Assembly: GCA_022711695.1 (NCBI GenBank)
Contig: JAKLEJ010000185.1
Location: forward strand, 1 to 6,991
Direction of reading: 5' to 3'
Origin: Verrucomicrobiota bacterium
Lineage (GTDB): Bacteria > Verrucomicrobiota > Verrucomicrobiia > Limisphaerales > JACRJZ01
DNA length: 6,991 nt
Shown: one piece after another, positions 5,089-6,991 of the stretch
How positions within the stretch are numbered: the first letter of the stretch is position 1
Layout: every line of letters begins with the position of its first letter
The notes under the pieces: model-generated
Database searches by the model: none
Told to the model about the DNA's origin: nothing
The model's input: only the letters and a program-made list of their open reading frames with translations
Made by a program: the position numbers and the translations under genes

Positions 5089-6498
5089 ATGGCGAAGCAA
5101 ACGACAACGATCGCGGACGGCATCGACCGGCGCTGGCCCCGGCGGATTCAGCGGGCGCTCCCGGTCCTCGCCGGGCTGGCGCTCATCGGGGCGGCGTTCG
5201 CGCTCAATGCCCTGTTGGGCGGCAGCAGCGCGCTCCGCGCGCCCGGCGCGGCCCTGGTGCTGGCTGGGTGCGTTCTGGCCGGGCTGGGTCTCACGGCGCG
5301 CGCCGCGCCGCGCCGCGCCGCGCTCGCCCGCATTTCATTGCCGCTCCTTTCGATGGTCCTGGCGCTGGGCCTGTCCGAGATGGCCTGCGGCTGGATCGGC
5401 TTCGACTTCGCCCCCCCCGATCCCCGCATTCCCATCTTCAATCGGCCGCCCGACGTGCACCTGGGCGGAGGAATCCTGCGCCGCCCCGGCCCGGCCGTTT
5501 GGCGGGGAAGACCGCTTTGCTCGTTGATCGAAGCTTGCTGGGGCAATCGAAACGCCTATCCCGACGAGCGCGCCATCGAGGTCCGCTACGACCGGCACGG
5601 TTTCCGAAACCCGGCGGACCTCCAGGACTGGGACGTGGTCGTCGCGGGCGATTCGTTCGTGGAGTCGGGCCACCTGCCCTTCGAGGAGATCTTCACCACC
5701 CTCGCGGCGCAACGGCTGGGCATTCGCATCAAGAACCTGGGCGTGTCGGGAACCGGCCCTGTGTTCCAGACGGCCTACCTCACACATTTCGGCAAAGCCC
5801 CTTCCACCAAACACGCCGTGCTTTGTTTCTTCGACGGCAATGACGTGTCCGACCTGATCCGCGAGGTCCAGGAAACCAACTTCATCGCGCGCGCCGGCCA
5901 CCGCCTGGGCCGCGAAAAGCAGACCTCGTTACTGATGGCGCTGCACGAGCGCTGGCAGCGGCTGACCGAGCCGTGCCCGAGCCATGCGCCCCGGAGGCTC
6001 GCCCCCAACGCGGTTCTCACGGCTGGCGGCCGCGACTATCCTGCGGCCATCTGGCCCATCGCCCCGCCGTGCTGGGAGGACCTGGCGGCCGAGCACCGCG
6101 CGCTGGTGTCCGCCGCCCTGGGCCGGTGGGGCGACACCGTCAAGGCGCTGGGGATGCAGCCCTGGGTGCTGTGCATTCCGGACAGCCGCCGGGTCTTCCA
6201 TGGCCGCCTGCGCCACACGGACCCCGACAGCCCGATGGCCCGCTGGCAGCCGGGACTGTTCGGCCCGCCCCTGGCGGCCCTGTGCGCGGACCTCCACATC
6301 GGGTTCATCGACGCCTTTCCGGCGTTGCGAGGCGAGATGGACGCCGGGCGCATCCCCTACAACTTCTTTGGAGACGTGCACCTCAACGCCCACGGCTCGC
6401 GCATCGTGGCCGGGGTGCTGGCGGAAGCGTTAAGCACGGAAACGCGCCTGAATTCGCGCGGAGCCTCCCCTGTCCGGGCAACCTCGAATCTCTTCTAA
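5089..6498 (+). CDS. Membrane-anchored SGNH/GDSL-type hydrolase
   Basis: 469 residues. Seen: a basic N-terminus, then three hydrophobic segments at about 23-43, 52-70 and 82-101; the loop between the second and third (71-81) is rich in arginine, so by the positive-inside rule the remainder should lie outside the membrane. VRYDRHGFRNP (165-175) is the lead-in common in these enzymes. SGNH blocks follow: VVVAGDSFVESG (183-194) with nucleophile Ser189; NLGVSGTGP (216-224) with the oxyanion Gly; FFDGNDVSD (247-255) with Asn251; and FGDVHLNAHG (427-436) with Asp429 and His431 completing the triad. Known: related enzymes are esterases or O-acetyltransferases acting on polysaccharides, including the AlgX type. 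The substrate here is unknown and no polysaccharide genes are adjacent. ATG 5089 has no Shine-Dalgarno sequence. It is transcribed divergently from metF. Confidence 0.87.
   Translation: MAKQTTTIADGIDRRWPRRIQRALPVLAGLALIGAAFALNALLGGSSALRAPGAALVLAGCVLAGLGLTARAAPRRAALARISLPLLSMVLALGLSEMACGWIGFDFAPPDPRIPIFNRPPDVHLGGGILRRPGPAVWRGRPLCSLIEACWGNRNAYPDERAIEVRYDRHGFRNPADLQDWDVVVAGDSFVESGHLPFEEIFTTLAAQRLGIRIKNLGVSGTGPVFQTAYLTHFGKAPSTKHAVLCFFDGNDVSDLIREVQETNFIARAGHRLGREKQTSLLMALHERWQRLTEPCPSHAPRRLAPNAVLTAGGRDYPAAIWPIAPPCWEDLAAEHRALVSAALGRWGDTVKALGMQPWVLCIPDSRRVFHGRLRHTDPDSPMARWQPGLFGPPLAALCADLHIGFIDAFPALRGEMDAGRIPYNFFGDVHLNAHGSRIVAGVLAEALSTETRLNSRGASPVRATSNLF
5301..5323 (+). repeat. Pentanucleotide CGCCG tandem repeat inside the SGNH gene
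   Basis: About 4.6 uninterrupted copies of CGCCG. It codes the Arg/Ala-rich loop (RAAPRRAAL, about 71-79) between predicted membrane segments two and three. Because five is not a multiple of three, any copy-number change would shift the frame and remove the catalytic domain. Confidence 0.6.
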
Positions 6499-6676
6499 CC
6501 CACCTGGAACAGCCCCATCGCCGCCAGATCGCCGGCGTATGTCGTGTCGAAGCGGCCGCCTGACTCCGCTGCCAGGGCCTGATTCGCTGCTTCTCAAGCG
6601 CAATGGTGTAGCCCCATTCCAGCCGTTCTTTGTGCGCCCGAATCGCTCGCGCGCACACTGCTTTTGGAGGTTGCAT
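6495..6676 (-). pseudogene. Possible short frameshifted coding remnant, family not recognised
   Basis: Reading leftward from ATG 6676, one frame gives MQPPKAVCARAIRAHK and then ERLEWGYTIALE. At about 6593 the coding-like signal moves to the -1 frame, which has an in-frame TGA just upstream (6596-6594) and then reads EAANQALAAESGGRFDTTYA, GDLAAMGLFQVG and TAG at 6497-6495. Joined, they would form about 60 residues with a natural-looking helical composition. The stop overlaps the TAA of the convergent SGNH gene on the opposite strand. I do not recognise the product. It could be a decayed gene end, a sequencing error in a small gene, or chance in GC-rich DNA. Confidence 0.22.
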
Positions 6677-6991
6677 GGCCGGCCTGATCTGGAGCGCGGG
6701 GGCTCTCCTTGTGCGCGGCAGACGGCGAATGCGGCGGCGAATCACGCTGGCGGTTTGACAACGCCAATGCGCGGATTCAGATTCGGCGGCGTGCGGCCGG
6801 ACAGCCCATGGCTGAATGCGCATTCGGAGAAAACAAGATCGCCCCAGTCAGCATTGGATCGAGCGGCGGCGGATGGCCGCGTCCGGCGAGGCCCTGGCTC
6901 GTTCGAGAGGGGGCGCGCCGCAGGCCTGCTGGCGCGATGTTCCACCGGGCGCGGCCCCGCGGACAAGGGGTTGAGAAGATGTTCCGGGTCA
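6499..6991. other. Right-end stretch without a convincing intact gene
   Basis: No open frame here has recognisable domain content. On the minus strand 6991 to 6742 is open to the window edge (82 codons before TGA), but its translation is Pro/Arg/Ala-rich and looks non-coding, and plus-strand frames over the same bases are also partly open, as expected at this GC. On the plus strand ATG 6938 and ATG 6979 are in one frame that stays open to the edge, so a gene beginning there cannot be excluded. The stretch holds the inverted repeat at 6764-6827 and the possible frameshifted remnant at 6495-6676. No T-run terminator follows the SGNH stop; a weak 5-bp stem pairs 6519-6523 with 6533-6537. Confidence 0.6.
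6764..6827. repeat. Bulged inverted repeat (15 paired bases, 31-base loop)
   Basis: The left arm, 6764-6780, reads CCAATGCGCGGATTCAG and the right arm, 6812-6827, reads CTGAATGCGCATTCGG. ATTCAG/CTGAAT and AATGCGC/GCGCATT pair perfectly, separated by a two-base bulge on the left; the outer CC/GG pair after a one-base bulge on the right. The right arm itself contains the perfect 12-bp palindrome GAATGCGCATTC (6814-6825). It lies in non-coding DNA and could be an extragenic palindromic element, a protein-binding site, or part of an RNA structure. Confidence 0.5.

Noticed and set aside
4358..5843. Long plus-strand open frames at 4358-5527 and 4935-5843
   Set aside because: They are antisense to metF or in another frame of the SGNH gene. 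Their translations are low-complexity Arg/Ala/Pro/Gly without motifs.

Overview
The window is GC-rich bacterial DNA, densely coding on both strands. Three things point to the Planctomycetes-Verrucomicrobia-Chlamydiae superphylum, most likely Verrucomicrobiota: the start of a planctomycete-type cytochrome c with a CxxCH haem site; a TIM-barrel sugar isomerase paired with a Gfo/Idh/MocA oxidoreductase; and a run of start codons with no visible Shine-Dalgarno sequence. The taxonomic placement is inference from gene content, not from a marker gene.

Left part (1-2889, minus strand): a probable three-gene operon read right to left. It starts at 2889 with a xylose-isomerase-like TIM-barrel protein that carries an unusual ~65-residue Lys/Arg/Ala/Pro tail resembling histone H1. 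Next comes a Gfo/Idh/MocA NAD(P)-dependent oxidoreductase (start 1425), then a secreted c-type cytochrome that runs off the left edge. The set suggests catabolism of a sugar, polyol or glycoside by oxidation and isomerisation; whether the cytochrome takes part in electron disposal is speculative.

Middle (2890-4024): a divergent promoter region, then two small plus-strand genes of unknown function. One encodes a predicted Tudor/KOW-like barrel followed by a helical domain. The other is a helical protein resembling DUF4404. They probably form a transcription unit.

Right part: metF (methylenetetrahydrofolate reductase, minus strand, 4954 to 4040) converges on the DUF4404-like gene, leaving only 15 bases between them. 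Its upstream region, shared with a divergent membrane-anchored SGNH hydrolase gene (5089-6498), holds a 22-bp near-perfect palindrome that ends one base before the metF ATG and covers the best -10 candidate. This suggests a repressor operator and a leaderless or nearly leaderless metF transcript.

The last ~490 bases contain no convincing intact gene. They hold a 15-bp-stem inverted repeat (6764-6827) and a possible short frameshifted coding remnant (6676 to 6495, minus) whose stop overlaps the stop of the SGNH gene. No rRNA, tRNA, CRISPR array, insertion sequence or origin was seen. No clearly new multi-gene system is evident. The most unusual items are the histone-like tail on the isomerase and the palindrome at the metF start.
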